Below are positions 41,624-50,623 of a DNA stretch of 56,754 bases, in pieces (within the stretch, counting starts at the first letter, position 1; each line of letters starts with the position of its first letter). The stretch is taken from NCBI RefSeq assembly GCF_001939065.1, contig NZ_MPSZ01000011.1, forward strand, positions 1 through 56,754, in the 5' to 3' direction. This DNA is from Exiguobacterium indicum HHS 31 (lineage in GTDB: Bacteria > Bacillota > Bacilli > Exiguobacteriales > Exiguobacteriaceae). Position numbers and translations under genes: made by a program. A model generated the notes under the pieces. That model saw only the letters and a program-made list of their open reading frames with translations, did no database searches and was not told the DNA's origin.

Positions 41624-41649
41624 AAAAAAAAACGCCTATGAGCGGCGTC
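41624..41649 (-). terminator. hairpin terminator between sigH and rpmG
   Basis: ACGCC-GCTCATA-GGCGT (41632-41649) is followed by nine T on the minus strand (41624-41632). It lies about 65 nt after the sigH stop and would end sigH transcripts. The promoter-like boxes at 41672-41700 would place it also inside the rpmG leader. Confidence 0.8.
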
Positions 41650-41671
41650 TCGCTAGTAAGGCGCTAGTTAT

Positions 41672-41700
41672 ACAGTAGCATAGGAAGGGATTACGGTCAA
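41672..41700 (-). promoter_or_regulatory. possible rpmG-secE-nusG promoter upstream of the hairpin
   Basis: On the minus strand -35 TTGACC (41695-41700), 17-bp spacer, -10 TACTGT (41672-41677). A start near 41665 puts the hairpin 41632-41649 within the first ~35 nt of the transcript. No second good promoter is seen between the hairpin and rpmG. Confidence 0.5.
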
Positions 41701-41712
41701 TCTACCTCTCTG

Positions 41713-42354
41713 TTAGACCGTCATCTTTCGTGCTTCGAGGTAACGTTCAAGCTTCCGCTTGACGCGTTGCAAGGCATTATCGATCGATTTGACATGACGA
41801 TCAAGGTCGTCGGAGATTTCCTGATACGTCCGTCCGTCAAGATAGAGCGCGAGGACTTTTCGTTCGAGATCACTCAGAATCTCCTCCATCTTTGATTCGA
41901 TGTCTGCGTATTCTTCCCGGTTGACGATCAAGATTTGTGGATCAGAAGGTGCTGTCGACGTGATGATATCCAGTAACGTCCGCTCTGATTCATCGTCATA
42001 GATCGGTTTATCGAGCGAGATGTACGAGTTTAATGGGATATGTTTCTGACGTGTTGCTGTCTTAATCGCAGTGATCATCTGTCGCGTGATGCATAATTCG
42101 GCAAATCCTTTAAACGAGGCGAGCTTATCCGTTCGGTAATCTCGTACCGCTTTATAGAGACCAATCATTCCTTCTTGAATGATATCTTCTCGGTCTGCCC
42201 CAATCAAAAAATAAGAACGGGCTTTGGCGCGTACGAAATTTCGATACCGCTCGATCAAAAATTCGAGCGCATCGCTGTTATCGAACTCTTTCGCTTGTTC
42301 TACAAGCGCTTCATCGGTCATGCACTCAAACTGGTCGAACGAAACCAAACTCAT
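41713..42354 (-). CDS. sigH: RNA polymerase sigma factor SigH
   Basis: The 213-residue product starts MSLVSFDQFECMTDEALVEQ at ATG 42354 behind GGAGGGA. Region 2 has DREDIIQEGMIGLYKAVRDY and FKGFAELCITRQMITAIKTA; region 4 has YLDGRTYQEISDDLDRHVKS IDNALQRVKRKLE. SigH drives early stationary-phase, competence and (in spore formers) sporulation genes; here sporulation is unlikely. It follows rae1 behind its own promoter, as in Bacillus. Confidence 0.93.
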   Translation of the reverse strand: MSLVSFDQFECMTDEALVEQAKEFDNSDALEFLIERYRNFVRAKARSYFLIGADREDIIQEGMIGLYKAVRDYRTDKLASFKGFAELCITRQMITAIKTATRQKHIPLNSYISLDKPIYDDESERTLLDIITSTAPSDPQILIVNREEYADIESKMEEILSDLERKVLALYLDGRTYQEISDDLDRHVKSIDNALQRVKRKLERYLEARKMTV

Positions 42355-42400
42355 CCTGTATCCCTCCAAGCATCATTGACGAATAGTTCAATTGTTTTTA

Positions 42401-42430
42401 ATTATACAATAATTACCTGTCGCACGACAA
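42401..42430 (-). promoter_or_regulatory. sigH promoter (sigma-A)
   Basis: A perfect -10 TATAAT (42401-42406) and -35 TTGTCG (42425-42430) are 18 bp apart on the minus strand, 47 nt before the sigH start. Confidence 0.8.
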
Positions 42431-42480
42431 TGAAAATTGGCATGACCTCTTTTGTTGTATCCAAAATGTATCTTTTCTAT

Positions 42481-42518
42481 AAAAAACCACCGTTCTTCCG
42501 AATAAAGGAGAACGGTGG
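42481..42518 (-). terminator. terminator after rae1
   Basis: CCACCGTTCT and AGAACGGTGG pair (42487-42518) around a 12-nt loop and are followed by TTTTTT on the minus strand, 23 nt after the rae1 stop. It ends the cysE-cysS-mrnC-rlmB-rae1 operon. Confidence 0.93.
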
Positions 42519-42541
42519 ATCGCTCATGCGAATGGTTCATA

Positions 42542-43072
42542 TCATGTATCTGAATTCTTTCGGCGACGAATCGCTTCGAGACGTGCGAGGACGTCTTCCG
42601 GTAAATCAATCTTCGAGCGCGGTTGAGCCGCTGTCTTCGCGGACGTCGTCTGTTGTTTGATGACGGCAACTGCCGCTTTCCATTCACGCCGGAGTTCCTG
42701 CGCCGATATACGGAGTGCGCCAAGCGTGAAGATGACCCACTGCTCCGTGTAATCATTCGTCGCTACTGTTAGCTTGACCCGAATATCCTGTAACCAATCA
42801 GCAGCTGTCTTTTCAATCCATTCATCTGCCGTTTCGTTCTCCCGTGTATAGACGATCTCGATTCCACTTTTTTGCATCCGAGACTCACGACCCGGTTGCA
42901 GATAGGCATCAAAGACGATCGTAACGCTGATCCCTGTGACGGCTTGGTACTCCGCCATCGCATGAATCAACCGTTCCCGTGCTAATTCAAAGTCTTGCTC
43001 CCGCAACGTCCTAAATTCTGGCCATGCGCCAATGATATTGTAGCCATCTACGATGAGACGATCATATTTCAT
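42542..43072 (-). CDS. rae1: NYN-domain ribosome-associated endoribonuclease (Rae1/YacP)
   Basis: The 176-residue product has the PIN-like NYN fold: LIVDGYNIIGAWPEF (first catalytic Asp near residue 9), VTIVFDAY and VATNDYTEQW (further acidic residues). B. subtilis Rae1 cleaves mRNA in the ribosomal A site. The C-terminal ~40 residues are basic. Start ATG overlaps the rlmB stop by four bases. Last gene of its operon. Confidence 0.88.
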   Translation of the reverse strand: MKYDRLIVDGYNIIGAWPEFRTLREQDFELARERLIHAMAEYQAVTGISVTIVFDAYLQPGRESRMQKSGIEIVYTRENETADEWIEKTAADWLQDIRVKLTVATNDYTEQWVIFTLGALRISAQELRREWKAAVAVIKQQTTSAKTAAQPRSKIDLPEDVLARLEAIRRRKNSDT

Positions 43073-43980
43073 CGCGCATACGGCTTTCTAGTCCGGTAGA
43101 CTTCATATAATAATAGCGAAGCCGCCACCGATGCGTTGAGCGACGTGACATGTCCTGCCATCGGGAGGTGGACGAGGAAGTCACATTTCTCACGGACGAG
43201 CCGGCTCATTCCTTTTCCTTCACTTCCAATGACGATTCCGAGCGGCATCGTCCCATCGAGTGTCCGGTAGTCGTCACTTTCACGTGCATCCGTTCCCACG
43301 AACCAGATGCCTTGTTTCTTTAGATCCTCCATCGTCCGAGCGAGGTTCGTCACGCGAACGACCGGGATATGTTCAATCGCGCCTGTTGATGCTTTCGCAA
43401 CGACTTGCGTCAACCCGACTGAGCGACGCTTCGGAATGATGATTCCGTGTGCTCCGACAGCATCTGCTGTCCGCAAGATTGATCCGAGGTTATGTGGATC
43501 TTCGAGCTCATCAAGCATGATCAAGAGTGGTGTTTCATCCTTTTGACGTGCAAGCTCGAAGATGTCTTCCATCTCGGCGTACTCATACGCAGCAACCGCT
43601 GCGACGACACCTTGGTGATTTTCCGTTCCAGCTAAACCGGTTAACCGCGAACGCGGGACGAGCTGGATTTGAATGCCCGCTTCCTGCGCCATCGCATGGA
43701 TGACGGCAAGCGGTCCTTTTTGTTGTCCTTCCTGCAAGAACAGCTTGTTCATCTCTCGTCCACTCCGCAATGCCTCTAGGACCGGATTACGACCTGACAA
43801 GAAATCTTGTCCTTCTTCGAGTGGTTCGATCACGACGGGCTGTTCCTTGACTGGAGCGGCTTTTCGTTTCTCTTGTACTGGGCGCTGTGCCTTCGTTTTC
43901 GGCTTCGCACCGGTAGCCTTAGGATTCGTCTGTTTTTTCGGCTTCGAGTAGTTCGAACGCTTGTCCGATGAGTTCTTCAA
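43069..43980 (-). CDS. rlmB: 23S rRNA (guanosine-2'-O)-methyltransferase RlmB-like, SPOUT family
   Basis: The 303-residue product is started at TTG 43980, which has AAGGAGGGG at 6 nt; no nearer start has a site. Residues 1-65 form a basic, low-complexity extension (Lys/Pro-rich) absent from the shorter B. subtilis protein. The substrate-binding L30e-like domain follows, then the SPOUT knot with HNLGSILRTADAVGAHGIII, IGSEGKGMSRLV and SLNASVAASLLLYE. The start overlaps mrnC by 62 nt. The family methylates G2251 or equivalent; the exact target is inferred. Confidence 0.88.
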   Translation of the reverse strand: MKNSSDKRSNYSKPKKQTNPKATGAKPKTKAQRPVQEKRKAAPVKEQPVVIEPLEEGQDFLSGRNPVLEALRSGREMNKLFLQEGQQKGPLAVIHAMAQEAGIQIQLVPRSRLTGLAGTENHQGVVAAVAAYEYAEMEDIFELARQKDETPLLIMLDELEDPHNLGSILRTADAVGAHGIIIPKRRSVGLTQVVAKASTGAIEHIPVVRVTNLARTMEDLKKQGIWFVGTDARESDDYRTLDGTMPLGIVIGSEGKGMSRLVREKCDFLVHLPMAGHVTSLNASVAASLLLYEVYRTRKPYAR

Positions 43981-44323
43981 GGCGATCCCCTCCTTCTGAA
44001 AGATAAATATAACCGAGCAATGCTTCAAATGCTGTCGCGTAGCGATACGTGTGGACGTCCGTGCTCTTCGGGACAGAACCGGATTTCGCGTTCTTTCCGC
44101 GCCGAACGACCGCTGCTTCTTCTTCCGTCAGCGCATCCGTGTTCAACCAGTGCGTCACGACCGTCGCTTGTGCTTGAGCCCGAACGTACCGGACAGCTGC
44201 TTTATGCAACTCGCCCGGCTTCACATAACCTTGTTCGAGCAATCGCTCCCGCACACGAATCTCATAGACGACATCGCCCATGTACGCTAACGCGAGTGCA
44301 TTCAGTTGTTTGTAGTTCTTCAT
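43919..44323 (-). CDS. mrnC: mini-ribonuclease III
   Basis: The 134-residue product is an RNase III catalytic domain without a dsRNA-binding domain: [16 protein letters not shown] has the catalytic Asp, and [17 protein letters not shown] the second acidic cluster. In B. subtilis it matures 23S rRNA ends. ATG 44323 overlaps the cysS stop (ATGA). The C-terminal end runs into the rlmB start. Confidence 0.92.
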   Translation of the reverse strand: MKNYKQLNALALAYMGDVVYEIRVRERLLEQGYVKPGELHKAAVRYVRAQAQATVVTHWLNTDALTEEEAAVVRRGKNAKSGSVPKSTDVHTYRYATAFEALLGYIYLSEGGDRLEELIGQAFELLEAEKTDES

Positions 44324-45717
44324 CCGCGCTTCCACCGCATCCCTTGCGCTGTGTCTTCCAGCAAGATGCCTTGATCACGCAGCTGATCGCGGATTGCGTC
44401 CGCTCGTGCGAAGTCACGATTTTGACGGGCTGTGTTCCGCTCTTCGATCAACTGTTCGACTTCTTCATCGAGTAAGCCTTTGTCGACTGTCAACGTGACA
44501 CCGAGGACATCTGATAATTCCGAGAAGAGTGCGAGGAACTGTTCGAGCACCTGTTTCGACACATGTGCTTCTCCAAGGTACAAGTTGGCTTCTTTCGAGA
44601 GATCGAATAAATCCGTCACAGCGTTCGCTGTATTAAAATCATCATCCATCGATGTGATGAAATGTTCCTTGATCGCCGCTAGACGATTCAACCACTTCTC
44701 GTCACCTGTTCCGAGATCAGCCGTCATGTCAAGGCGGTGTTCGATGTTTGCGACCGATTCCCGAATCCGTGCGAGACCATTCGCTGCTTGATCGATCAGT
44801 TCACGACTGTAGTTGATCGGGTGACGATACTGAACCGATAACATGAAGAAACGTAACACCATCGGATCAACCGCTTGGATCGCTTCATGGACCGTCAAGA
44901 AGTTACCGAGCGACTTCGACATCTTCTCGTTTTCGATGTTCAAGAACCCGTTATGCATCCAGTAGTTCGCGAATTTCTGTGAGTTGCATGCTTCAGACTG
45001 GGCGATCTCATTCTCATGATGCGGGAATTTCAAGTCTTGTCCACCAGCATGAATGTCGATCGTCTCCCCGAGATATTTCTTCGCCATCGCCGAGCACTCG
45101 ATGTGCCAGCCTGGTCGCCCTTCGCCCCATGGACTTGTCCATGCCGGCTCTCCTGGTTTTGCTGCTTTCCAGAGCACGAAATCAAGCGGATCTTCTTTTT
45201 TCTCTCCGACTTCGATTCGTGCGCCTGCGCGCAATTCATCGATCGACTGTTGGCTCAATTGACCATAATCCTTGAAACTACGCGTCCGGAAGTAGACATC
45301 CCCGCTTGATGCGTAGGCATTGCCTTTTTCGACGAGGACTTCGATGAAGGCGATGATATCGTCCATCGTTTCCGTGACGAGTGGATGGATATCCGCTTTT
45401 TGGACATTCAAGGCGCCCGTATCCGCGTGATACGCCTCGATGAAACGTTTCGTCAACGCATGATAGTCTTCTCCGAGTTCGTTCGCTGTCCGGATGATCT
45501 TATCATCGACGTCCGTGAAGTTCGAGACATATTTAACTTCGTATCCGCGGTATGTGAAGTAGCGACGGACCGTATCGAAAACGATGGCTGGACGCGCGTT
45601 CCCGATATGAATGTAGTTGTAAACCGTCGGGCCACAGACATACATCTTGACCTTTCCTTCTTCTAATGGTTTAAATGGTTCCTTTTTTCCGGTCATGCTG
45701 TTGTACAGTTGAATCAT
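44320..45717 (-). CDS. cysS: cysteinyl-tRNA synthetase
   Basis: The 465-residue enzyme has the zinc Cys and HIGH motif in [19 protein letters not shown], the further zinc ligands CSAM and HHENE, and KMSKS in [10 protein letters not shown]. Start ATG 45717 follows AAAGGAGGG. It overlaps the 3' end of cysE by 47 nt. Expression of cysE and cysS is under the cysteine T-box upstream. Confidence 0.96.
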   Translation of the reverse strand: MIQLYNSMTGKKEPFKPLEEGKVKMYVCGPTVYNYIHIGNARPAIVFDTVRRYFTYRGYEVKYVSNFTDVDDKIIRTANELGEDYHALTKRFIEAYHADTGALNVQKADIHPLVTETMDDIIAFIEVLVEKGNAYASSGDVYFRTRSFKDYGQLSQQSIDELRAGARIEVGEKKEDPLDFVLWKAAKPGEPAWTSPWGEGRPGWHIECSAMAKKYLGETIDIHAGGQDLKFPHHENEIAQSEACNSQKFANYWMHNGFLNIENEKMSKSLGNFLTVHEAIQAVDPMVLRFFMLSVQYRHPINYSRELIDQAANGLARIRESVANIEHRLDMTADLGTGDEKWLNRLAAIKEHFITSMDDDFNTANAVTDLFDLSKEANLYLGEAHVSKQVLEQFLALFSELSDVLGVTLTVDKGLLDEEVEQLIEERNTARQNRDFARADAIRDQLRDQGILLEDTAQGMRWKRG

Positions 45718-46354
45718 GACGTCGCCCTCCTTTAATCCGTTCAATTTCTTGTTTTAATACTTCTAGTTCCATTTCAATCCGCTCTTGGCATTCGCTGACC
45801 GGATCCGGGAAACGATGATCAAGTGGTGCTTCGACCTTCATGCCGTCTTGAATGACGACACGTCCCGGAATGCCTACGACAGTCGCATTGGAAGGAACGT
45901 GTTTTAAGACGACGGAACTAGCACCGATTTTTGAGTATGCCCCAATCGTGATATCACCAAGGACACGGGCACCGGCAGAGACAAGTACGCCGTCTTCAAT
46001 CGTCGGATGACGCTTTCCTGTTTCTTTCCCCGTTCCGCCGAGTGTCACGCCTTGAAACAACGTGACATCATCCCCAATGATCGTCGTCTCACCAATGACG
46101 ACACCCATCCCGTGGTCAATAAAGAATCGGCGTCCAATCGTCGCTCCTGGATGAATCTCGATGCCTGTCAAAAAGCGACTGAACTGCGAAATTAATCGAC
46201 CGAGTAAGCGAAACTTTGCGTTCCAGAGTCGATGGGCCAGGCGATGCATCCAAATCGCATGTAAGCCCGGGTATGTCAAAATGACTTCTAACGTGCTGCG
46301 GGCAGCTGGATCTTGCTCAAACACATTGCGGATATCTTCTCGTATCCGTGTCAT
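45671..46354 (-). CDS. cysE: serine O-acetyltransferase
   Basis: The 227-residue enzyme makes O-acetylserine, the first step of cysteine synthesis. The SAT N-terminal helices ([20 protein letters not shown]) are followed by the left-handed beta-helix with [20 protein letters not shown] (catalytic Asp-His) and [14 protein letters not shown]. Start ATG 46354 follows AGGAG; codons upstream belong to the T-box leader. It ends in a charged tail read over the cysS start. Confidence 0.95.
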   Translation of the reverse strand: MTRIREDIRNVFEQDPAARSTLEVILTYPGLHAIWMHRLAHRLWNAKFRLLGRLISQFSRFLTGIEIHPGATIGRRFFIDHGMGVVIGETTIIGDDVTLFQGVTLGGTGKETGKRHPTIEDGVLVSAGARVLGDITIGAYSKIGASSVVLKHVPSNATVVGIPGRVVIQDGMKVEAPLDHRFPDPVSECQERIEMELEVLKQEIERIKGGRRHDSTVQQHDRKKGTI

Positions 46355-46375
46355 ATACGTTCTCCTCTCCATAAG

Positions 46376-46617
46376 AAAAAGCGCCTCTATGCATTGCTGC
46401 ACAGAGACGCTAACGAAGCGCGGTCCCACTCTGTTTGGACGATTGACTCGTCCCTCTCGACGTCCGTTAACGCCGGAGATACGTCTGCGCCTACTCTCAC
46501 GGATTTCGGGCAGCACTCAGAGGGGCATTTCATGATTCGCTTCTTCAAGCCCTCGCACCATTCGAGCTTGTCTCTGGAGAAGAAGACGCATCGTTACTTT
46601 CCTCGTCTACGCTTTCG
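46376..46617 (-). promoter_or_regulatory. T-box riboswitch, cysteine-specific (cysE-cysS operon)
   Basis: The minus-strand leader has the T-box core CAGAGTGGGACCGCGC (46418-46433), which pairs with the tRNA acceptor end. A specifier loop reads GAAATGCC, with TGC (Cys) at 46525-46527, in the same place as the GGC in known glycine T-boxes. An AGTA stretch stands on the 5' side of stem I. The terminator stem GCGTCTCT...AGAGGCGC (46381-46410) is followed by TTTTT. Uncharged tRNA-Cys should stabilise the antiterminator and switch on cysE and cysS. No separate promoter is obvious between gltX and the leader. Confidence 0.92.
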
Positions 46618-48066
46618 TTATTCTGCTTCAAGCCGTGCAAGCACACGGTCTTTTCCTAGTAATTGAATCGTGTTCGGGAGTTCTGGACCATGCGTCTGTC
46701 CTGTCGTCGCGACACGAATTGGCATGAATAAATTCTTTCCTTTTTGACCAGTCGCTTTTTGCGTCGCTTTGATCGATGCTTTAATTGCTTCTGGTGTCCA
46801 CTCTTCGAGAGCGCGTAACTGGTTCGCGAATTCTGCAAGTACAGTCGGAACCGTCTCGCCACTCAAGACAGTGTTTGCCTCTTCATCATACACCACTTCG
46901 TCCTCAAAGAACATCTCTGAAAGCTTGACGATTTCCGCGCCATGCGTCATCTGTTCGCGGTATAACGCAACGAGATCACGTGCCCAAGCGAGCTCTTCTT
47001 CTGAAGGTGACGCTTCGACGCGACCTGCTTCTTGTAAGAACGGAAGACTGGCTTCGAATACTTCTTCGAACGATTGATGTTTCATGTACTGGCTGTTGAT
47101 CCAAGCCAATTTGTTTTGGTCAAAGACAGCTGGACTCTTCGACAGACGATCCGCGTCAAAGATTTCGATGAACTCTTCTTTCGTGAAGATTTCTTGTTCA
47201 CCGACTGGTGACCAACCGAGAAGCGTGATGAAGTTGAGCAATGCTTCCGGGAGATAACCGAGCTCTTTATACTGCTCGATATACTGAATGATCGAGTGAT
47301 CACGCTTCGAAAGTTTCTTGTGTGATTCGTTGACGATCAATGTCATGTGACCGAACGTCGGGTATTCCCAACCGAACGCATCATAGATCATCATCTGTTT
47401 CGGTGTGTTCGAAATATGATCATCCCCACGAAGAACATGGCTGATCGCCATTAAATGATCGTCGATGACGACGGCAAAGTTGTACGTCGGAATGCCATCT
47501 TTTTTGACGATGACCCAGTCACCGAAGTCTTTTGATTCGAATGAGACGTCGTCTTTAACGATATCATTCCATGTATACGTGACATCTTCCGGTACACGAA
47601 TCCGAATCGACGGCGTGCGACCTTCTGCGCGGAACGCTTCTTCTTGTTCTGCTGTCAGGTTACGGTGCGCTCCTGAATAACGTGGTGCTTCTCCGCGTGC
47701 GATTTGTGCTTCGCGTTCTGCTTCGAGCTCTTCCGATGTCATGTAGCAACGGTAAGCAAGTCCTTTTTCAAGTAACTCGTCCGTGTACTTTTGGTAGATA
47801 TCGAGACGCTCCATTTGTGAATAAGGACCGTACTCACCACCGCGACCTGGACCTTCGTCCCAATCGACACCGAGCCACTCGAGGTTCTTCATTTGACTCT
47901 CGACACCGCCTGCGATGTTCCGCTTTTGGTCCGTATCCTCGATTCGTAATACCATCTTACCGCCTAAGTGGCGCGCAAACAGATAGTTAAATAATGCAGT
48001 CCGGGCATTCCCGATATGCAAGTGTCCTGTTGGACTTGGGGCATAACGTACTCGTACTTCTGCCAT
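46618..48066 (-). CDS. gltX: glutamyl-tRNA synthetase (non-discriminating type expected)
   Basis: The 482-residue enzyme has [20 protein letters not shown] (HIGH variant HIGN) and the KMSKS variant KLSKRD. Start ATG 48066 has AAGGAG at 9 nt; a TTG two codons earlier is less likely. In Bacilli this enzyme usually also charges tRNA-Gln with Glu for later amidation; that is family knowledge. It lies between ispF and the T-box of cysE. Confidence 0.95.
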   Translation of the reverse strand: MAEVRVRYAPSPTGHLHIGNARTALFNYLFARHLGGKMVLRIEDTDQKRNIAGGVESQMKNLEWLGVDWDEGPGRGGEYGPYSQMERLDIYQKYTDELLEKGLAYRCYMTSEELEAEREAQIARGEAPRYSGAHRNLTAEQEEAFRAEGRTPSIRIRVPEDVTYTWNDIVKDDVSFESKDFGDWVIVKKDGIPTYNFAVVIDDHLMAISHVLRGDDHISNTPKQMMIYDAFGWEYPTFGHMTLIVNESHKKLSKRDHSIIQYIEQYKELGYLPEALLNFITLLGWSPVGEQEIFTKEEFIEIFDADRLSKSPAVFDQNKLAWINSQYMKHQSFEEVFEASLPFLQEAGRVEASPSEEELAWARDLVALYREQMTHGAEIVKLSEMFFEDEVVYDEEANTVLSGETVPTVLAEFANQLRALEEWTPEAIKASIKATQKATGQKGKNLFMPIRVATTGQTHGPELPNTIQLLGKDRVLARLEAE

Positions 48067-48109
48067 TGCCAATCACTCCTTCGACTAAAATTCGCTTATC
48101 TAGTATACC

Positions 48110-48592
48110 TTATTCTTCGATTCGTTTCAGTAGAATCACTGCTTGACAAGCGATTCCCTCTTCTCGTCCCGTAAAACCTAACCATTCCGTCGTCGTTGCC
48201 TTGACATTGATCTGTTCAATGTCCGCTTCGAGCAATTCCGCGATCCGCGCACGCATCGTGTCGATGTACGGACGGAGCTTTGGTGCCTGTGCGATGACTG
48301 TCGCATCTAGGTTGCCAAGCTCATACCCTTGTTGTTTAACGAGCGCGTAGACATGCTGCAGCAATTTTGCTGAATCGGCATCCTTGAATTCCGGATCCGT
48401 ATCCGGAAAATGTTTTCCGATATCTCCTGCTGCGATTGCACCAAGTGCCGCGTCGGCAATCGTATGTAACAAGACGTCTGCATCCGAGTGACCGAGCAAT
48501 CCTTTCGTGTGCGGAATCTCGATGCCGCCTAAAATCAATTTCCGATCCTCTGCAAAGGCATGTACATCAAAACCTTGTCCAATTCGAATCAT
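48110..48592 (-). CDS. ispF: 2-C-methyl-D-erythritol 2,4-cyclodiphosphate synthase
   Basis: The 160-residue enzyme of the non-mevalonate isoprenoid pathway has metal ligands in GQGFDVHAF and [15 protein letters not shown] and the end [20 protein letters not shown]. Start ATG 48592 (MIRIGQGFD) has GAGGGA at 8 nt; an ATG two codons earlier touches that site. It follows the ispD stop by 2 nt. Confidence 0.95.
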   Translation of the reverse strand: MIRIGQGFDVHAFAEDRKLILGGIEIPHTKGLLGHSDADVLLHTIADAALGAIAAGDIGKHFPDTDPEFKDADSAKLLQHVYALVKQQGYELGNLDATVIAQAPKLRPYIDTMRARIAELLEADIEQINVKATTTEWLGFTGREEGIACQAVILLKRIEE

Positions 48593-48594
48593 CG

Positions 48595-49278
48595 TCATTT
48601 CCCTCGTTTCATTAGAATCGCTTCACCGAACCACAGATCGTCCGGTGTCGTCATCTTGATATTTTCGTAGTGACCGTGGACGATCGTTACTTTTCCTCCG
48701 TCCCATTCTATCAAACTTGCATCATCGGTTCCTAGGTATTTCGTTGCCGCTTTTTCGTGAACCGTACGAATCGTCGCAAGATCAAACGCTTGTGGTGTCT
48801 GGGCTGCCATCAGGTGTTCCCGCGGGACGGTCTCGCTGATGTGATTCGCTTCAATCCGTTTGACCGTGTCTTTAATCGGCACGGCAAGAATCGCCGCTTT
48901 GTCTAGGACTGCCGCTTGGACGACCGCATGAATCGCTGCTTGTGAAATGAACGGTCGGGCACCATCATGGATCAGAACGATCCCTTCGCCTTCTAACGCC
49001 TCAAGACCACGGAGAACACTTTCCTGACGTTCGGCACCACCCGCGACAAGTCTAATCGATGTCTTATAAGACGCGATAATACTTGTAAACCATTCTTGTT
49101 CTAGTGGATTGATCGCAAGGACGATTTCCGTACATGCCGGATCTGCCTCGAAGACATCCAGTGTCCAAGCGATGATTGGACGGTCTCTTAGTTCAAGCAT
49201 CAATTTATTACGATCTGCGCCCATCCGCTTACCGGCACCGGCAGCGGGGATGACGACGCGATATGTGGCTGTAGACAT
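48595..49278 (-). CDS. ispD: 2-C-methyl-D-erythritol 4-phosphate cytidylyltransferase
   Basis: The 227-residue enzyme joins CTP to methylerythritol phosphate. [15 protein letters not shown] is the nucleotide-binding loop; HDGARPFIS and [20 protein letters not shown] are conserved. ATG 49278 (MSTATYRVV) has GAGGGA at 5 nt. Coupled to ispF. Confidence 0.95.
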   Translation of the reverse strand: MSTATYRVVIPAAGAGKRMGADRNKLMLELRDRPIIAWTLDVFEADPACTEIVLAINPLEQEWFTSIIASYKTSIRLVAGGAERQESVLRGLEALEGEGIVLIHDGARPFISQAAIHAVVQAAVLDKAAILAVPIKDTVKRIEANHISETVPREHLMAAQTPQAFDLATIRTVHEKAATKYLGTDDASLIEWDGGKVTIVHGHYENIKMTTPDDLWFGEAILMKRGK

Positions 49279-49410
49279 CCCATTCCCTCTTTTCTCTCTC
49301 ACTGATCATCGTGATCCATTCCATCACACCGAAAACGGACTCGATCATGAAATCGAATCCGTTACGGGGTCTATCCGAATGCCTCTCGATGTCTCTCTAG
49401 GCATAGTGTC
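49279..49410 (-). other. yacL-ispD intergenic region with a hairpin
   Basis: The 132-nt gap contains AACGGATTCGAT paired with ATCGAGTCCGTT (49334-49363, 12 bp with one G-T). Only TTTTC follows on the minus strand, so termination would be weak. I see no clear promoter for ispD here. Confidence 0.5.
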
Positions 49411-50496
49411 TCATTTTTCTTGTGGTTTCGCAAAAATCATTCGTCCAGCTGATGTCTGCAAGACACTTGTGACGACAACGCCAATCGTTTTCGAAATCAG
49501 ATGTTTTCCGCCTTCGACGACGACCATCGTCCCATCTTCGAGATAGGCAATGCCCTGTTTTTGTTCTTTTCCTTCCTTGATGACAAGAACGGTCATCTCT
49601 TCTCCTGGAATGACGACTTGTTTGACGGCATTCGCCAGGTCATTGATGTTAAGAACAGGAACATGTCGGACTTCACAGACTTTATTCAAGTTATAGTCGT
49701 TCGTGACGACGATCCCTTTGACGAGTTCCGCGAGTTTGATCAGCTTAATATCGACTTCCGGTACATCCTCGAAATCGCCATCATAAATTTCGACTTCGAC
49801 TCCAGGAATCTCTTGTAACTCTTTTAAGACATCGAGTCCACGACGTCCACGGTTTCGTTTCAACGTATCTGAAGAATCGGCGATGTACTGCAACTCACCG
49901 ATGACGAATTGCGGGACGATCAGTTTTCCTTCGACGAAACCGGTCTTCGTGATATCCGTAATTCGTCCGTCGATGATGACGCTCGTATCGAGTACCTTGC
50001 TGTTTGATTTAACTGGGACGACGACTTCTGGCGTCGCCTTTTTCTCACTTTGGTTACTACGTAAGAAGATTTTCGTCAATTCATGACGTTTACGATACCC
50101 GACCGTAAAGCCAAGATATCCGAATAACGCGGTCACGAAGATCGTTAAGACGTTACTGAGGACAGGAATACCTACCAAATCAATCAATGTACTGACGAGG
50201 AAAGCAAGTACCAACCCAATCAACAAACCAAATGTTCCAAAAAAGAGATCTGCTACTGGGGCTTTGACGAGTCGTTCTTCTAAAAATCGGAGAAGTCGAA
50301 TTACCGAATCCGTAATGAATAATCCAATTAATAAGAATATGAGTGCACCAATCGTTCCAGTTACGTATTCGCTCATCAACCATGCAGGGAATGTCGTATT
50401 CGTTGCCGTCTCAATTAATTGGAAGAACTGAGGAAGCAACAAGATCCCGAGGGCAAGTCCGAGTAATGCAAAAAATACCCGAATGACGATTTTCAA
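49411..50496 (-). CDS. yacL: PIN and TRAM domain membrane protein (YacL family)
   Basis: The 361-residue protein has about four membrane segments (residues 1-130), a PIN domain (about 165-290; VLDTSVIIDGRI, VTNDYNLNKV) and a C-terminal TRAM domain (about 298-355; PGEEMTVLVIKEGKEQKQGI). The PIN acidic residues are present, so RNase activity is possible, but the function is not established. The start is TTG 50496, with AAGGAGGTG at 6 nt; a GTG earlier lies in that site. It sits between radA and ispD as in Bacillus. Confidence 0.88.
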   Translation of the reverse strand: MKIVIRVFFALLGLALGILLLPQFFQLIETATNTTFPAWLMSEYVTGTIGALIFLLIGLFITDSVIRLLRFLEERLVKAPVADLFFGTFGLLIGLVLAFLVSTLIDLVGIPVLSNVLTIFVTALFGYLGFTVGYRKRHELTKIFLRSNQSEKKATPEVVVPVKSNSKVLDTSVIIDGRITDITKTGFVEGKLIVPQFVIGELQYIADSSDTLKRNRGRRGLDVLKELQEIPGVEVEIYDGDFEDVPEVDIKLIKLAELVKGIVVTNDYNLNKVCEVRHVPVLNINDLANAVKQVVIPGEEMTVLVIKEGKEQKQGIAYLEDGTMVVVEGGKHLISKTIGVVVTSVLQTSAGRMIFAKPQEK

Positions 50497-50623
50497 TCTT
50501 CTCACCTCCTTTGCTTATTTTAAGTTCATTGTAACATGTACTGATTTGAACTACCTACGCCGGAAGGAGGGGAAACTGTTTACATATCCATTACAGTTCC
50601 CCCATTTTTTGCGTCATTCCAGC
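50497..50623 (-). other. radA-yacL intergenic region with a hairpin
   Basis: GGGGGAACTGT and ACAGTTTCCCC form an interrupted stem near 50570-50605 on the minus strand, without a following T-run. A -10-like TACAAT lies near 50535-50540 but no -35 is convincing. Confidence 0.4.
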
